Of a DNA stretch of 64,000 nucleotides, positions 36,918 through 47,771 are shown piece after piece. Below the pieces are notes generated by a model, which worked only from the letters and a program-made list of their open reading frames with translations, had not been told where the DNA came from and did not search any database. Every line of letters begins with the position of its first letter. Position 1 is the first letter of the stretch. Origin of the DNA: Stenotrophomonas maltophilia (GTDB lineage: Bacteria > Pseudomonadota > Gammaproteobacteria > Xanthomonadales > Xanthomonadaceae); assembly GCF_006974125.1 (NCBI RefSeq), contig NZ_CP037858.1:2418001-2482000 (forward strand). Reading direction: 5' to 3'. Position numbers and translations under genes: made by a program.

Positions 36918-39900
36918 TTACTTCTCCCGCCGCCAGTTGATCGACCCACGGTTTTCCACCGTGCTCGATTCCACTTCCACGTCGAAGCCACGACGCAGCA
37001 GGTACTTCAGCGTGATCACCGAACCGGCACCGACCAGCGACACGCCGTAGCCGACGTACAGCTTCGGCGAGATGTACTTGCCGACGCCGATCACCGAACC
37101 ACCCAGCGCGCGCGACTGGCTCACGCCGGCGTCGTCCAGGCCCAGCTTGGCACCCAGCTGCGAGGCCAGCAGGCCGCTGCCGGCCGACAGTGCCGCCGAG
37201 GCCGCGTTGACCTGCTGCGTCTGATCGCTGCTGGCCCCGGTCAGGCTGCGGCCCAGCACCAGGTAGGCCAGTGCTTCGGACTGCGACATCGCCGGATCGG
37301 ACCACACGTCCGCACGCGGCTGCTGCGCACGCCCGGTCACGTCGATGCCGGCGGTGACATCACCGATCCGGCGCTCGGCACGGATGTTGATGCGCGGGTC
37401 GGACACCGCGTTGTAGTTCCAGGTGAGGTTGCCGCGGGTGATGGTCAGGTCCTGCCCATACGCCTTGTAGCGGCCACTCACTTCCAGGCCGCCATTGGCG
37501 GTCATCTCGCGGCCGGGCTTGGCCCAGACCTGCATCTTGCCGGTCAGCGCGCCCTTCAGGCCGAAGCCGGTCATCTTCACCTTGTCACCAAGGCTGACAA
37601 CCAGCTCCATGTCCAACGGCGAGGTACGCGACTCTTCCGGATCAGCCGGGTCCAGCACCACCACGTCTTCGGACACCGAGGTGCCACGGTCCAGGCGCTC
37701 CAGATCGATGTCGGCCTCGGGCACGTGCACGGTACCGCGCAGTTCCATCGCCGCCTTGGCCAGGGTGAAGTCGAGGTTGGGGTTGGCGACGATGCGCAGC
37801 TCGCTGGTGTTGGACAGCAGCACGTTGTCGCCGTGGATCTTCAACTGCAGCGGCTGTGCATCACCGAACCAGGACAGGCCACCATCGACATACAGCGTGC
37901 CCTGGCCCGAGTTGGCCTGCGCGGTGATCTTGGCCGAACCGTCGGGCTGGGCCACGAAGCTGCCCTTGCCCTGGTCGAAGGTCAGGCCCAGCGCGGGGAA
38001 TTCGCCCTTGAAGTTGCTCAACTGCGCGTCGCCGCCCAGCGACGGCTGGCCGCGCGTGCCGCGCAGGCTGACGTGGCCTTCGATCAGGCCGGTCGGGCGC
38101 ACGATGTCCGGCGAGAACAGCTCCAGCCAGTACAGCCGCGACATGTTGAGATAGAGCTCGCCGTTCAATGGCGCGCTGGCTTCCCAGCCGGTCTGCATCC
38201 TGGCATCGACGAAGCCGTTGCCCTGGAAGCCCATGCCCAGATAGCCCTTGATGCTGGCCGGGGTCATGTCGAGCTTGAGCGAGAACTGGTCATAGCGCAC
38301 CAGCTCGCCGCGGGTGGTGTCCCCCACGGTGTTGCGGTTCTCACCCAGGCGTACGCCGCCTTCCTTCGAGCGTACTTCCACATGGCCTTCCCAGGCATTG
38401 CCGCGCGGGCGGATCTGCGCGTCCAGGCTGACATCACCACGCAGGTAGATGCGGCGGCCGGACTGCGGCGGCAACCACGGCTGCACCAGCGCAAGCGGCA
38501 GTGCATCACTGCGCACCACTAGGCCCTCGCGCGGCCAGTTGGCCTGTGCGCAAAGTGTGCCGCTGCTGGCGGCAGCCAGGCAGGCTTCGCCCAGCGTGTA
38601 GTTGCTGCCGTTGATCGCGAACGCCGCCGGTGCACGCAACGACCAGGCATCGCCCTTCACCGGTGCGATGCGCAGCGCGGCCAGCTCGCCGCGCCACTGC
38701 GCGCCCTGCTGGCGGACGCTGCCCTGCAGCTCGATCGCGCCCATCTCGTTGCGGGTCTGCGCGGCCAGGCGCAGGTTGGAGACACTGCCCTGCGCATCCA
38801 CGTTCAAGCGTTCCAGCAGCATGCCGGCATTGACCTGCTGGCCCTGGATCGCCAGCGTGCCGCTGTCGCCGCGCCACGGCAGGTGGCCCTTGATGCTCAC
38901 GCTCTCGGCGCCGTAGCCGTCCCAGTTGAGGTTGTTGCCGACCAGGTCGGCGGTGATGTCCGGCGCATCGCGCGGGCCCTTCACCTGTACCTGCCCACGC
39001 AGGCCGCCATCGGCGCCCGGCAGCAGATCGCTCAGCTGCAGTGGCTCGAAGCGCGCATCGATGTCGAGGCGATCACCGACCTTGCCCGAAGCGGTCACCC
39101 GGCTGCTGCCCAGCGACAGCTTCAGGTCACCCTGGCCCTGCGCGCCCTGCAGCGCGAACTTGCCCTGCGCATCGAGATTGCGCTGGCGCAGCACGCCCTT
39201 CAGCGAGGGCAGATCGACGGTGGCTTCCAGCGTGCCGGCGGTGCCCGGCGGCGCGTTTGCCGGCGGCGGCAGCTGGCGGCCCTTGGAGGCCAGGTTGCCG
39301 GACAGGCGGCCATTCCAGCCCGGCACGAAATAGCCGGGGTCGAAGTCCTTCAGCGTGGCCTTGGCATCCCAGTCCAGCTGCGGTGCCCACGCCACCTGGC
39401 CTTCCACCTGCAGCTGGCCACCCGGCGTCTGCGCCTGCAGCTGGTGGATCGACGCGGCCTGATCGTTGCCGCGCACGTCGAAGTGCAGCTGCGCCTTCTG
39501 CGCATCGCGCTCGACCTCGGCACGGCCGATCGCGGCCCAGGCCTTCAGGGTACCGGCCAGGCCGAAGCGCGCTTCCTTCAAGGTGACCGGCACCGGTGCA
39601 CTGCCGGCGGTGTTCGGGTCCGCCGCTGGCACGTAGGTCAGATCATGTGCGACCACCGAGAAGTTGAGCTTCTGCTGGTCTTCCTGGCTGAAATCGGCGG
39701 TACCTTCCAGTCGCGCCTCACCGCCAAGGCCCTTCACCAGCAGCGGTGAGACGTTCAGCACCTGGTCCTTCAGCGACACCACCGACGGTGCCAGTTCCAG
39801 TTCCTGATCGCCCTGCTTCACCTTGCCACGCAGGTTGGCGTTGCCGCCCTTGCCGGCGGCGGTGAAGTCCAGTGCCAGCGGCGCGATCGCCGAGCTGGCC

Positions 39901-40778
39901 AGTGCCGGCGACAGCAGCGCCAGATCCAGCTCGTCACTGCGGATGCTGGCGCTCCAGCTCGGATCCGTGCGGCCATCGAACACCAGCATCGCGTGCAGCG
40001 GCTTCGGCGCGCGCCCGGCTACGGCCACTTCCATGTGCGACAGGTCACCACGGGCGACCAGACCGACGGTGGCGGCCGTGCGGCCACGCGGCGCCGGCAG
40101 CACGGCAGTGACGGTCACGTCGGTGTCGTAGTCCTTGGCCGGGATATAGCGGCCCTGGGCGGTGAAATTGCCCATGTCGCTGTCCACCACCAGTTTGTGC
40201 GCCTGGAACTCGCCGTTGGCGATCTCGATGCCACCGCGCACACGGCTGATGTCGATCACTGGCTCGTTGGCCTGGCTGATGCGGAAGCCATCGATGGCGA
40301 TGGCATCGGCCTGGATCGCCAACGGCATTTCGATCTGCGGCAGCGAATCCGGCCACGACGGCAGCTTGAACGGCTCGTCACTCTTGGCCAGGTTCAGCGT
40401 CGCGTTGGTCAGCTCCAGCTTGTCCAGCAGCAGCTTGCGGCCCAGCAGCGGGCGCAGGTCCGGCTCCAGGTGCGCGCGTTCTGCATGGAAATGGATGTCG
40501 TCGTAGCGGAAGTCGACGTTGTACAGGGTCAGCGGGCCGGCCACCGGGCCTTCCACCTTGTCCCAGGTGAAGCTGGCGCCCACCGGCAGCCGTGCCACCA
40601 CCTGTGCCAGCAGCACGTCACGGCCGGCCACGGTCTGCAGCAGCCAATACACCGCCAGCAGGGCCAGCAGCACCAGGCCCAGCACGCCCACACCGGACCA
40701 GGCCCAGAAGCGGCGGCGGCGGTAGAAGCGCACGCGCGGCGGCGTGGTCGGGTTCGGAGCGGGTGCGGGCGTACTCAC
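36918..40778 (-). CDS. tamB: Translocation and assembly module inner-membrane protein TamB
   Basis: A 1286-residue AsmA-like protein that spans the periplasm and works with TamA in outer-membrane protein or lipid transport. One N-terminal helix (FWAWSGVGVLGLVLLALLAVYW, cut short here: residues 24-45 region) anchors it. The long body is a beta-taco of repeats such as GNFTAQGRY. The C-terminal DUF490 domain (about 950-1286) ends with EVESSTVENRGSINWRREK and contains YLVLGRSLTG. Start is GTG 40778, overlapping the tamA stop by 4 bp. Length is normal for the family. Confidence 0.92.
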   Translation of the reverse strand: MSTPAPAPNPTTPPRVRFYRRRRFWAWSGVGVLGLVLLALLAVYWLLQTVAGRDVLLAQVVARLPVGASFTWDKVEGPVAGPLTLYNVDFRYDDIHFHAERAHLEPDLRPLLGRKLLLDKLELTNATLNLAKSDEPFKLPSWPDSLPQIEMPLAIQADAIAIDGFRISQANEPVIDISRVRGGIEIANGEFQAHKLVVDSDMGNFTAQGRYIPAKDYDTDVTVTAVLPAPRGRTAATVGLVARGDLSHMEVAVAGRAPKPLHAMLVFDGRTDPSWSASIRSDELDLALLSPALASSAIAPLALDFTAAGKGGNANLRGKVKQGDQELELAPSVVSLKDQVLNVSPLLVKGLGGEARLEGTADFSQEDQQKLNFSVVAHDLTYVPAADPNTAGSAPVPVTLKEARFGLAGTLKAWAAIGRAEVERDAQKAQLHFDVRGNDQAASIHQLQAQTPGGQLQVEGQVAWAPQLDWDAKATLKDFDPGYFVPGWNGRLSGNLASKGRQLPPPANAPPGTAGTLEATVDLPSLKGVLRQRNLDAQGKFALQGAQGQGDLKLSLGSSRVTASGKVGDRLDIDARFEPLQLSDLLPGADGGLRGQVQVKGPRDAPDITADLVGNNLNWDGYGAESVSIKGHLPWRGDSGTLAIQGQQVNAGMLLERLNVDAQGSVSNLRLAAQTRNEMGAIELQGSVRQQGAQWRGELAALRIAPVKGDAWSLRAPAAFAINGSNYTLGEACLAAASSGTLCAQANWPREGLVVRSDALPLALVQPWLPPQSGRRIYLRGDVSLDAQIRPRGNAWEGHVEVRSKEGGVRLGENRNTVGDTTRGELVRYDQFSLKLDMTPASIKGYLGMGFQGNGFVDARMQTGWEASAPLNGELYLNMSRLYWLELFSPDIVRPTGLIEGHVSLRGTRGQPSLGGDAQLSNFKGEFPALGLTFDQGKGSFVAQPDGSAKITAQANSGQGTLYVDGGLSWFGDAQPLQLKIHGDNVLLSNTSELRIVANPNLDFTLAKAAMELRGTVHVPEADIDLERLDRGTSVSEDVVVLDPADPEESRTSPLDMELVVSLGDKVKMTGFGLKGALTGKMQVWAKPGREMTANGGLEVSGRYKAYGQDLTITRGNLTWNYNAVSDPRINIRAERRIGDVTAGIDVTGRAQQPRADVWSDPAMSQSEALAYLVLGRSLTGASSDQTQQVNAASAALSAGSGLLASQLGAKLGLDDAGVSQSRALGGSVIGVGKYISPKLYVGYGVSLVGAGSVITLKYLLRRGFDVEVESSTVENRGSINWRREK

Positions 40779-42559
40779 AGGTCCGCTCCGATGTTGAGGT
40801 ACAGCTGGAACTGCGAATCCGGGTTGTTCAGGCCATGCGCGATATCCACGCGCACCGGGCCCACCGGCGATTTCCAGCGCACGCCGAAGCCGACGCCGGT
40901 GTGCAGATCAATGGTGTTGTCGAAGGCGCTGCCGGTATCGACGAACACCGCCGCACCCCAGGGGCCACCATTGAAGTAGTGCTCGTACTCGGCCGAGCCG
41001 ATCACCAGGTTCTTGGCGCCCAGCGCGTACTTGTCCGGTGCCGGGGTCCGCGGGCCCACCTCGCGATAGGCATAGCCGCGGATGCTGCGGTCGCCACCGG
41101 CGAAGTAGCGCAGGCTCGGTGGCATCGCCACCAGGTCGCTGGTCCAGGTGGTGCCGCCCTCACCACGCAGGATCAGGCGGTTGCTTTCACCCACCGGGAT
41201 GTACCAGCGCAGCACGGCATTGGCCTGCACGAAGCTGGTGTCCGAACCGGCGCCTTCGACACCGGCGCGCATCGTCGCGGTACCGCTGATGCCCTTGCGC
41301 GGGAACAGCTCGTCATCGACGTTGACGTAGTCGGCCACCAGCTGCGGGTAGACCAGTGTCGAGGTGTTGTAGACCGCGTCGGTGAATTCGGTGCCGGAGG
41401 CATAGCGCCAGCGCTCGCGCAGCGCGTTGATCGAAGCGATCGCGGTCCAGTGTTCGTTGATCTCGCCGCTGCGGCTGGCGATCAGCTTGAAGTTCCGCAG
41501 GTCGATGTAGTCGGTCTGCTCGTCGTAGGCGCTGGCAGCGAAGGTGTACCAGCCATCAAGCCAGTTGAAGGCCGGAATGCGGTAGCTGGTGACCAGGCTC
41601 TTGCGCTTCTGCGCATAGTCCAGCTGCGTGTTCATCTTGTGGCCGCGGTTGTTCAGCCACCGCCGTTCGATGCCACCGCGCACACCCGGGCCACTCTCGC
41701 TGCCGTAGCTCAGACCCGCGGTATAGATGGTGCGCTTGGCACGGGTCAGCTTCACATCCACCGGCACTTCGCCGTTCGCATCGGCCTGGTCGGGCCGTGG
41801 CTGGATGTCGATCACGCTGAAGTAGTCCAGCTTGGTCAGCGACTCGCGCAGCCGGTCCAGCTTGCCCTCGTGGAAGTAGCTGCCCTGTTCCCAATACACC
41901 AGCGGGTCGAACAGCTTGTCGACGAAGTAATCCTGCTCGAAACGCACCGGCCCCATGTTGTAGCGGCGGCCGCTGTCCCAGGTCAGGTCGATGTCGGCCG
42001 CGTTGTCGGCACGGGTGATCTGCACCTGGCGCTGGGTGTAGTCGGCATCGAAATAGCCACGTTCGGCCAGGCGACGGGTGACGGTGATCTTGCTGGCTTC
42101 GTACTGCGTGTGCTCGAAACGCTGGCCCTTGCGCGGCTTGAACGCGGCCAGGTCGTCCTGCAGGTACTGGTCGTACATCGCCGGCCCGGTGATGTCGATG
42201 TGCTCGCGGCGGACGGTGACCGGGGTGCCCTTGTCGACATGGATCAGCACGCGCACGTGCTCGTCCTCGCGCGGCGCCTCGACCTTGATCACCGGGTTGT
42301 AGTATCCGAACGGTTCCAGTGCCTGGCGGGTCTGCCGCTCGGCCTGTGACAGCAGGTACTCCAGGCGCGATTCGCCCTGTTCCTTGCCGATCGTGTCGTA
42401 CAACGACAGCGATTCCTGGATGTTCTCGATGATTGCGGCGTCGTCGCCCTTGTCCAATCCCTTGATGTCCACCTTGTCGATGGTGCCGCGCGCGTGGGCC
42501 ACGGAGGTGGCGGCCAGCGACAGGACCATCAGCGGCAGGGCGTATTTCTTTGGCTGCAT
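40775..42559 (-). CDS. tamA: Translocation and assembly module outer-membrane protein TamA
   Basis: A 594-residue Omp85-family protein. A signal peptide (YALPLMVLSLAATSVAHA) is followed by three POTRA domains (about residues 25-265) and a 16-stranded barrel. GGIERRWLNNRGHKMNT starts the barrel region and FAGGDRSIRGYAYREVGP is the VRGY/IRGY loop-6 motif that identifies the family. The protein ends QFQLYLNIGADL. ATG 42559 puts the signal peptide at the N-terminus; a 15-codon longer frame is rejected. It is cotranscribed with tamB. Confidence 0.92.
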   Translation of the reverse strand: MQPKKYALPLMVLSLAATSVAHARGTIDKVDIKGLDKGDDAAIIENIQESLSLYDTIGKEQGESRLEYLLSQAERQTRQALEPFGYYNPVIKVEAPREDEHVRVLIHVDKGTPVTVRREHIDITGPAMYDQYLQDDLAAFKPRKGQRFEHTQYEASKITVTRRLAERGYFDADYTQRQVQITRADNAADIDLTWDSGRRYNMGPVRFEQDYFVDKLFDPLVYWEQGSYFHEGKLDRLRESLTKLDYFSVIDIQPRPDQADANGEVPVDVKLTRAKRTIYTAGLSYGSESGPGVRGGIERRWLNNRGHKMNTQLDYAQKRKSLVTSYRIPAFNWLDGWYTFAASAYDEQTDYIDLRNFKLIASRSGEINEHWTAIASINALRERWRYASGTEFTDAVYNTSTLVYPQLVADYVNVDDELFPRKGISGTATMRAGVEGAGSDTSFVQANAVLRWYIPVGESNRLILRGEGGTTWTSDLVAMPPSLRYFAGGDRSIRGYAYREVGPRTPAPDKYALGAKNLVIGSAEYEHYFNGGPWGAAVFVDTGSAFDNTIDLHTGVGFGVRWKSPVGPVRVDIAHGLNNPDSQFQLYLNIGADL

Positions 42560-42740
42560 GCGGCACAGCATACCGACCGGAGGTGACGATGCGAAATGCA
42601 TCACGTCATTGGGGATCGGTTGTTAAGTGGCGGTCAAAATACGCGCCCTTGTGGCGATCGTCGTGATCGCAGCCGAGGATGCCGGCATCGTGCGCGATAC
42701 CGGCGATGACCCCGATGGACATCCACCGACGGTGATCCGG

Positions 42741-42767
42741 TAGTGCCGGCCAGCGGCCGGCACTACC
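42741..42767. repeat. Perfect GTAG...CTAC palindrome
   Basis: A perfect 12-bp stem, GTAGTGCCGGCC with loop AGC and its complement ending CTAC. The element has GTAG at both ends when read on either strand. It sits 10 bp after the glyS stop, in the 218-bp gap to tamA; the remainder of that gap holds the tamA 5' region and no gene is seen. Confidence 0.88.
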
Positions 42768-42777
42768 GATACCGGCG

Positions 42778-44853
42778 TCAGCTCGACAGATGCTCGATCG
42801 CTGCCACCTTGCCCAGGCGCTCGCCCAGCATCGTCAGCAGCGCCAGGCGGTTGCCACGCAGCGCCGGATCCTCGGCATTGACCATCACGCCATCGAAGAA
42901 GGCGTCCACCTGCGGGCGCAGGCGGGCCAGGCGTGCCAGCACGGCCACGTAATCCTTCTGGTGCAGGCTGGCGCCGGTGTCGTCGATGGCCGCAGTGACC
43001 GCCTCAGCCAGCGCGCGCTCGGCATCTTCCTGCAGCAGTGCCGGGTCGATCTGGGCCGGAATGTCGCCCTCGGCCTTGCGCAGGATATTGCGGATGCGCT
43101 TGTTGGCCGCTGCCAGCGCCTCGGCTTCCGGCAGCGCGGCGAAGGTGCCGATCGCATCCAGGCGGCGGTCGAAGTCGTACAGCGAAGCCGGCTTCAGCTC
43201 GGCCACCGCGTTGAAGTGCGTGGCCGGCACGCCCTTGTCAGCGTAGTAGCCCTTCAGGCGGTCGAGGATGAAGTCGTACAGTTCACCGACGTCGGCCTGC
43301 ACGTTGCGCGCGGCCAGGCCGGCGTTGGCACTGGCCAGCAACGCGCGCAGGTCCAGCTCGAAGCCGCTTTCGATGATCGTGCGGGCCAGGCCCAGCGCGT
43401 TGCGGCGCAGGGCGAACGGGTCCTTGTTGCCGGTCGGCTTCAGGCCTGCGGCGAAGCCACCGGCGAGGGTATCCACGCGTTCAGCAATCGCCAGCACCTT
43501 GCCCAGCGGCGACAGCGCGATGTCGTCACCGCCGAAGCGCGGCTGGTAGGCCTCGTCGATGGCCAGCGCCACCTCCTGCGATTCACCACCGGTCACGGCG
43601 TAGTGGCGGCCGGCGATGCCCTGCAGTTCCGGGAATTCGTTGACCATGCGCGACTGCAGGTCGTTCTTGGCCAGCTCGGCAGCACGCTTGGCCTGTGCGG
43701 CGTCGGCGCCGACCTGGGGTGCGATCACTTCGGCCAGGGCGGCCACGCGTGCCACCTTGTCGGCCACGCTGCCCAGCTTGGCCTGGTAGGTCACCGTCTT
43801 CAGGCCCTCGCCCATCGATACCAGGCCCTGCTTCAGGTCCTCGTCGAAGAAGAACTTGGCATCGGCGAAGCGCGGGCGGATCACGCGCTCGTAGCCCTTG
43901 GCCACTTCGGCCACGTCCTTCGATTCGATGTTGGCGATGCCGATGAACTGCTCGGTCAGCTTGCCGCTGTCATCCAGCACCGGGAAGAATTTCTGGTTGA
44001 TCTCCATCGTCTCGATCAGCGCTTCCTGCGGCACGGCCAGGAACGCACGCTCGAAGCTGCACAGCACCGCCGACGGCCACTCGACCAGGTTGACCACCTG
44101 CTCCAGGTTGTCCTCGGTGATGCGGGCGCTGCCGCCGACCTTGGCCGCAGCGGCCTCGACTTCGGCGACGATGCGCGCGCGGCGCTCGCTCGGGTCGACC
44201 AGCACGAACGCGGCGCGCAGGGCTTCAACGTAGTCCTGCGGCTGTGCCAGCGACACGGCCTGGTCGTGGTGGAAGCGATGGCCACGGCTGACGCGGCCGG
44301 CCTGCAGGCCGAACAGCTCGGCTTCGACCACGTTGGCACCGTGCAGCAGCACCAGCCAGTGCGCCGGGCGCGCAAAGCCCCAGGCGTGGTCGCCCCAGCG
44401 CATCGGCTTGGGAATCGGCATCGCCGCGATCGCCTCGCGCAGGATCTCCGGCAGCAGGCTGGCGGTGCTCGCGCCCGGGGTCACCGCACGGTGCACGAAG
44501 CGCTCACCCTTGTTGTCGGTGGTCTTTTCCAGCGCGGTCCAGTCGATCCCGGCCTTGGCGGCAAAACCCTGCAACGCCTTGGTCGGCTGGCCTTCGGCGT
44601 CCAGCGCGATGTTCAGGTACGGGCCCAGCACTTCGCTGTGCTGCTCCGGCTGTTCCAGGCCGACGCCCGGCAGCAGCACGGCCAGCCGGCGCGGGGTCGA
44701 CAGCGGGCGTGCATCACCCAGTTCCAGCGCGACGCCGCGCTTGCGCAGGCCTTCGACAACACCGTCGAAGAACGCCTGGGCCAGGCCCGGCAGCGCCTTG
44801 ACCGGCAGCTCCTCGGTGCCCAGTTCGATCAGCAGGGGGGACAGTTGGCTCAT
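42778..44853 (-). CDS. glyS: Glycyl-tRNA synthetase beta subunit
   Basis: A 691-residue beta subunit of the alpha2-beta2 bacterial GlyRS, which charges tRNA-Gly. [15 protein letters not shown] is the standard N-terminus; HPD-like HALxW-type blocks follow with [25 protein letters not shown] (quoted in part) and an N-terminal B3/4-like region. The C-terminal anticodon-binding helices include [15 protein letters not shown] near the end. Length and start are normal. It lies 87 bp after glyQ in the same transcription unit. Confidence 0.95.
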   Translation of the reverse strand: MSQLSPLLIELGTEELPVKALPGLAQAFFDGVVEGLRKRGVALELGDARPLSTPRRLAVLLPGVGLEQPEQHSEVLGPYLNIALDAEGQPTKALQGFAAKAGIDWTALEKTTDNKGERFVHRAVTPGASTASLLPEILREAIAAMPIPKPMRWGDHAWGFARPAHWLVLLHGANVVEAELFGLQAGRVSRGHRFHHDQAVSLAQPQDYVEALRAAFVLVDPSERRARIVAEVEAAAAKVGGSARITEDNLEQVVNLVEWPSAVLCSFERAFLAVPQEALIETMEINQKFFPVLDDSGKLTEQFIGIANIESKDVAEVAKGYERVIRPRFADAKFFFDEDLKQGLVSMGEGLKTVTYQAKLGSVADKVARVAALAEVIAPQVGADAAQAKRAAELAKNDLQSRMVNEFPELQGIAGRHYAVTGGESQEVALAIDEAYQPRFGGDDIALSPLGKVLAIAERVDTLAGGFAAGLKPTGNKDPFALRRNALGLARTIIESGFELDLRALLASANAGLAARNVQADVGELYDFILDRLKGYYADKGVPATHFNAVAELKPASLYDFDRRLDAIGTFAALPEAEALAAANKRIRNILRKAEGDIPAQIDPALLQEDAERALAEAVTAAIDDTGASLHQKDYVAVLARLARLRPQVDAFFDGVMVNAEDPALRGNRLALLTMLGERLGKVAAIEHLSS

Positions 44854-44940
44854 CGGTTCGATCCTGTGGTGGGGGCGCAGCGCGCAACGCGTCCGGCGCC
44901 CCGGGTAGTTGATGAAAAGCGGGTCGGTGCGGGAGGGCCG

Positions 44941-45852
44941 TCAGGCCTTCTTCGCACCCGGGAAGCCCAGCTTCTCGCGCTGCTCGTAGTAGGCCTTGGC
45001 CACCGCCTGGGCCAGCGCGCGCACGCGCAGGATGTAGCGCTGGCGCTCGGTCACGCTGATCGCGCGGCGCGCATCGAGCAGGTTGAAGGTGTGGCTGGCC
45101 TTCATCACCTGCTCGTAGGCCGGCAGCGGCAGGTTCACTTCCACCAGCTTCTGCGCTTCACGCTCGCAGGCGTCGAAACGGTGGAACATTTCTTCCACGT
45201 CGGCGTATTCGAAGTTGTAGGTGCTCTGCTCCACCTCGTTCTGGTGGTAGACGTCACCGTAGGTCACCGGCTGGCCGTCCGGGCCATAGGTCCAGACCAG
45301 GTCGTAGACGTTGTCGCAGTTCTGCAGGTACATGCACAGGCGCTCGAGACCATAGGTGATCTCGCCCAGCACCGGGCGGCACTCCAGGCCACCGGCCTGC
45401 TGGAAGTAGGTGAACTGGGTCACCTCCATACCGTTGAGCCAGACTTCCCAGCCCAGGCCCCAGGCGCCCAGCGTCGGCGACTCCCAGTTGTCCTCGACGA
45501 AGCGCAGGTCGTGCACCAGCGGATCGATGCCCAGCGCCTTCAGCGAATCCAGGTACAGCTGCTGGATGTTGTCCGGCGCCGGCTTCATCGCCACCTGGTA
45601 CTGGTAGTAGCGCTGCAGGCGGTTCGGGTTCTCGCCGTAGCGGCCGTCGGTCGGGCGGCGCGAGGGCTGCACGTAGGCCGCGTTCCAGCTTTCCGGACCG
45701 ATCGCGCGCAGGAAGGTGGCCGGGTGGAAGGTACCGGCGCCCACCTCCAGGTCGAGCGGCTGGATGAGCACGCAGCCCTGCTGGGCCCAGAACTGGTTCA
45801 GGGTCTGGATCAGGCCCTGGAAGGTGATCGGAACGGTCGGGGTCGCGGACAT
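44941..45852 (-). CDS. glyQ: Glycyl-tRNA synthetase alpha subunit
   Basis: A 303-residue alpha subunit carrying the class II catalytic core of bacterial glycyl-tRNA synthetase. [19 protein letters not shown] is the usual N-terminal helix, [20 protein letters not shown] and [20 protein letters not shown] (motif 2 region) carry the ATP and glycine sites, and [15 protein letters not shown] and [11 protein letters not shown] are motif 3 blocks. ATG 45852 was chosen because longer frames run into the ATPase gene upstream. It diverges from that ATPase gene by 83 bp. Confidence 0.95.
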   Translation of the reverse strand: MSATPTVPITFQGLIQTLNQFWAQQGCVLIQPLDLEVGAGTFHPATFLRAIGPESWNAAYVQPSRRPTDGRYGENPNRLQRYYQYQVAMKPAPDNIQQLYLDSLKALGIDPLVHDLRFVEDNWESPTLGAWGLGWEVWLNGMEVTQFTYFQQAGGLECRPVLGEITYGLERLCMYLQNCDNVYDLVWTYGPDGQPVTYGDVYHQNEVEQSTYNFEYADVEEMFHRFDACEREAQKLVEVNLPLPAYEQVMKASHTFNLLDARRAISVTERQRYILRVRALAQAVAKAYYEQREKLGFPGAKKA

Positions 45853-45935
45853 GCGTACGAGTCTTGGCCGGCAAGGGGGTGCGTTAGTATAACGGCCGAC
45901 CTGCGGGGCATTCCGTACCCGGGAGGAGCAGGCAG

Positions 45936-47771
45936 ATGGAACATCGGCTGCCGGTGGGCACGCCCGGCGAGCGAGGCGGCACCACGCTGCCGTGGGGCCG
46001 CCTGCAGTTCGAGCAGATTGCCGCAGCCCTGGTCGCCGATGACCTGGTGGCCGAGCAGGACCGCGAGCGCATGCGGTTTTCCGCACAGGGCGCGCGCAAT
46101 GCCAGTGAAGTGCACCCGCTGGTGCTGCTGTCCAACCTCAAGCTGGCCGCCACCGGCGGTGGCGAGCTGACCCTGGAACGCCTCACCGAGTGGCTGGCCC
46201 AGCGTACCGGCAGCCGCTACCTGCGCATCGACCCGACCCGGGTGGACGTCGCTGCGGTCACCGCGCTGGTGTCGCATGCCTACGCCCGCCGCCACCGCTT
46301 CCTGCCATTGGCGGTGGATGCCGAGCGCGTGCTGGTAGCCACCAGCGAGCCGCTGGTGCAGGAATGGCGTCGTGACCTGCAGCACCTGACCCGCCGCCGC
46401 ATCGAGCTGGCGGTGGTCAATCCGCTGGACCTGCACCGCTACACCATGGAGTTCTACGGGGTGACCCGTTCGGTGCGCGGCGCCCGTGGCGACGTGCGCG
46501 GCGAGGCCAGCACCACCCTGCCCAGCTTCGAGCAGCTGGTGGAGCTGGGCCGCACCGGCGACGTCAATGCCGACGACCAGCACATCGTGCACATCGTCGA
46601 CTGGCTGCTGCAGTACGCCTACGAACAGCGCGCCTCGGACATCCACCTGGAGCCACGCCGCGAGATGGGGCGCATGCGCTTCCGCATCGACGGCGTGCTG
46701 CACAAGGTGTTCGAGGTACCGCCGGCAGTGATGACCGCGGTGGTCAGCCGCATCAAGGTGCTGGGCCGCATGGACCTGGCCGAGCGCCGGCGCCCGCAGG
46801 ACGGCCGCATCAAGACCCGTTCGCCAGGCGGCCGCGAGGTCGAGATGCGCCTGTCGACCATGCCCACCGCCTTCGGCGAGAAGTGCGTGATGCGCATCTT
46901 CGACCCGGATGCCGCGTTCAAGAGCATCGACCAGCTCGGCTTCAGCCCACAGGAGGCGGCCGGCTGGAATGCGCTGGTCGAACGCCCGCACGGCATCGTG
47001 CTGGTGACCGGCCCGACCGGCTCGGGCAAGACCACCACCCTGTACTCCACGCTGAAGCGGCTGGCCACGCCGGATGTGAACGTGTGCACGGTGGAGGACC
47101 CGATCGAGATGATCGCGCCCGAGTTCAACCAGATGCAGGTGCAGACCAACATCGACCTGGACTTCGCCAGCGGCGTGCGCACCCTGCTGCGGCAGGACCC
47201 GGACATCATCATGATCGGCGAGATCCGCGACCTGGAAACCGCGCAGATGGCGGTGCAGGCCTCGCTGACCGGCCACCTGGTGCTGTCCACCCTGCACACC
47301 AACGACGCGCCATCGGCGGTCACCCGCCTGCTCGACCTGGGTGTGCCGCATTACCTGCTGGCCAGTACCCTCAACGGCATCCTCGCCCAGCGCCTGGTCC
47401 GCACGCTGTGCCCGCACTGCAAGCAGCCGCACAGCCTCGGCGCGGCCGATTGGGCGGTGCTGGCTGATAGCCATGCCGCATATCCAGATGCCGCCACGCC
47501 CTGTCGGCCGGTCGGTTGCCTGGAGTGCCGGCGCACCGGATTCCTCGGCCGCATCGGGCTGTATGAGTTGCTGCCATTGGGCTCGCGGCTGCGCGGGCAG
47601 ATCCGCGCCGACATGGATCTGGCCGGTTTCAGCCGTGCCGCACGGGCTGAAGGGCTGCGAACCCTGCGCCAGGCCGGGCTTGAAAAGGTGGCGCACGGGC
47701 TGACTACAATCGAGGAAGTCCTGTCAGTCCTGCCGCCCCCGGATGAACCCAGCCCCGTTCCTGATCCTTGA
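45936..47771 (+). CDS. GspE/PilB-type secretion or pilus ATPase (orphan)
   Basis: A 611-residue hexameric assembly ATPase. The N-terminal MshEN-like domain (about 80-165) includes [18 protein letters not shown]. Walker A is [15 protein letters not shown], the Asp box is VEDPIEM, Walker B is [12 protein letters not shown], the His box is [14 protein letters not shown], and the zinc tetracysteine is formed by CPHCKQ and CLECRRTGF. It is an apparently complete enzyme, but no pseudopilin, secretin or platform gene is in the window, so it must work with machinery elsewhere or be a spare. AGGAG precedes ATG 45936. The 3' end overlaps the next gene by 29 bp. Confidence 0.85.
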   Translation: MEHRLPVGTPGERGGTTLPWGRLQFEQIAAALVADDLVAEQDRERMRFSAQGARNASEVHPLVLLSNLKLAATGGGELTLERLTEWLAQRTGSRYLRIDPTRVDVAAVTALVSHAYARRHRFLPLAVDAERVLVATSEPLVQEWRRDLQHLTRRRIELAVVNPLDLHRYTMEFYGVTRSVRGARGDVRGEASTTLPSFEQLVELGRTGDVNADDQHIVHIVDWLLQYAYEQRASDIHLEPRREMGRMRFRIDGVLHKVFEVPPAVMTAVVSRIKVLGRMDLAERRRPQDGRIKTRSPGGREVEMRLSTMPTAFGEKCVMRIFDPDAAFKSIDQLGFSPQEAAGWNALVERPHGIVLVTGPTGSGKTTTLYSTLKRLATPDVNVCTVEDPIEMIAPEFNQMQVQTNIDLDFASGVRTLLRQDPDIIMIGEIRDLETAQMAVQASLTGHLVLSTLHTNDAPSAVTRLLDLGVPHYLLASTLNGILAQRLVRTLCPHCKQPHSLGAADWAVLADSHAAYPDAATPCRPVGCLECRRTGFLGRIGLYELLPLGSRLRGQIRADMDLAGFSRAARAEGLRTLRQAGLEKVAHGLTTIEEVLSVLPPPDEPSPVPDP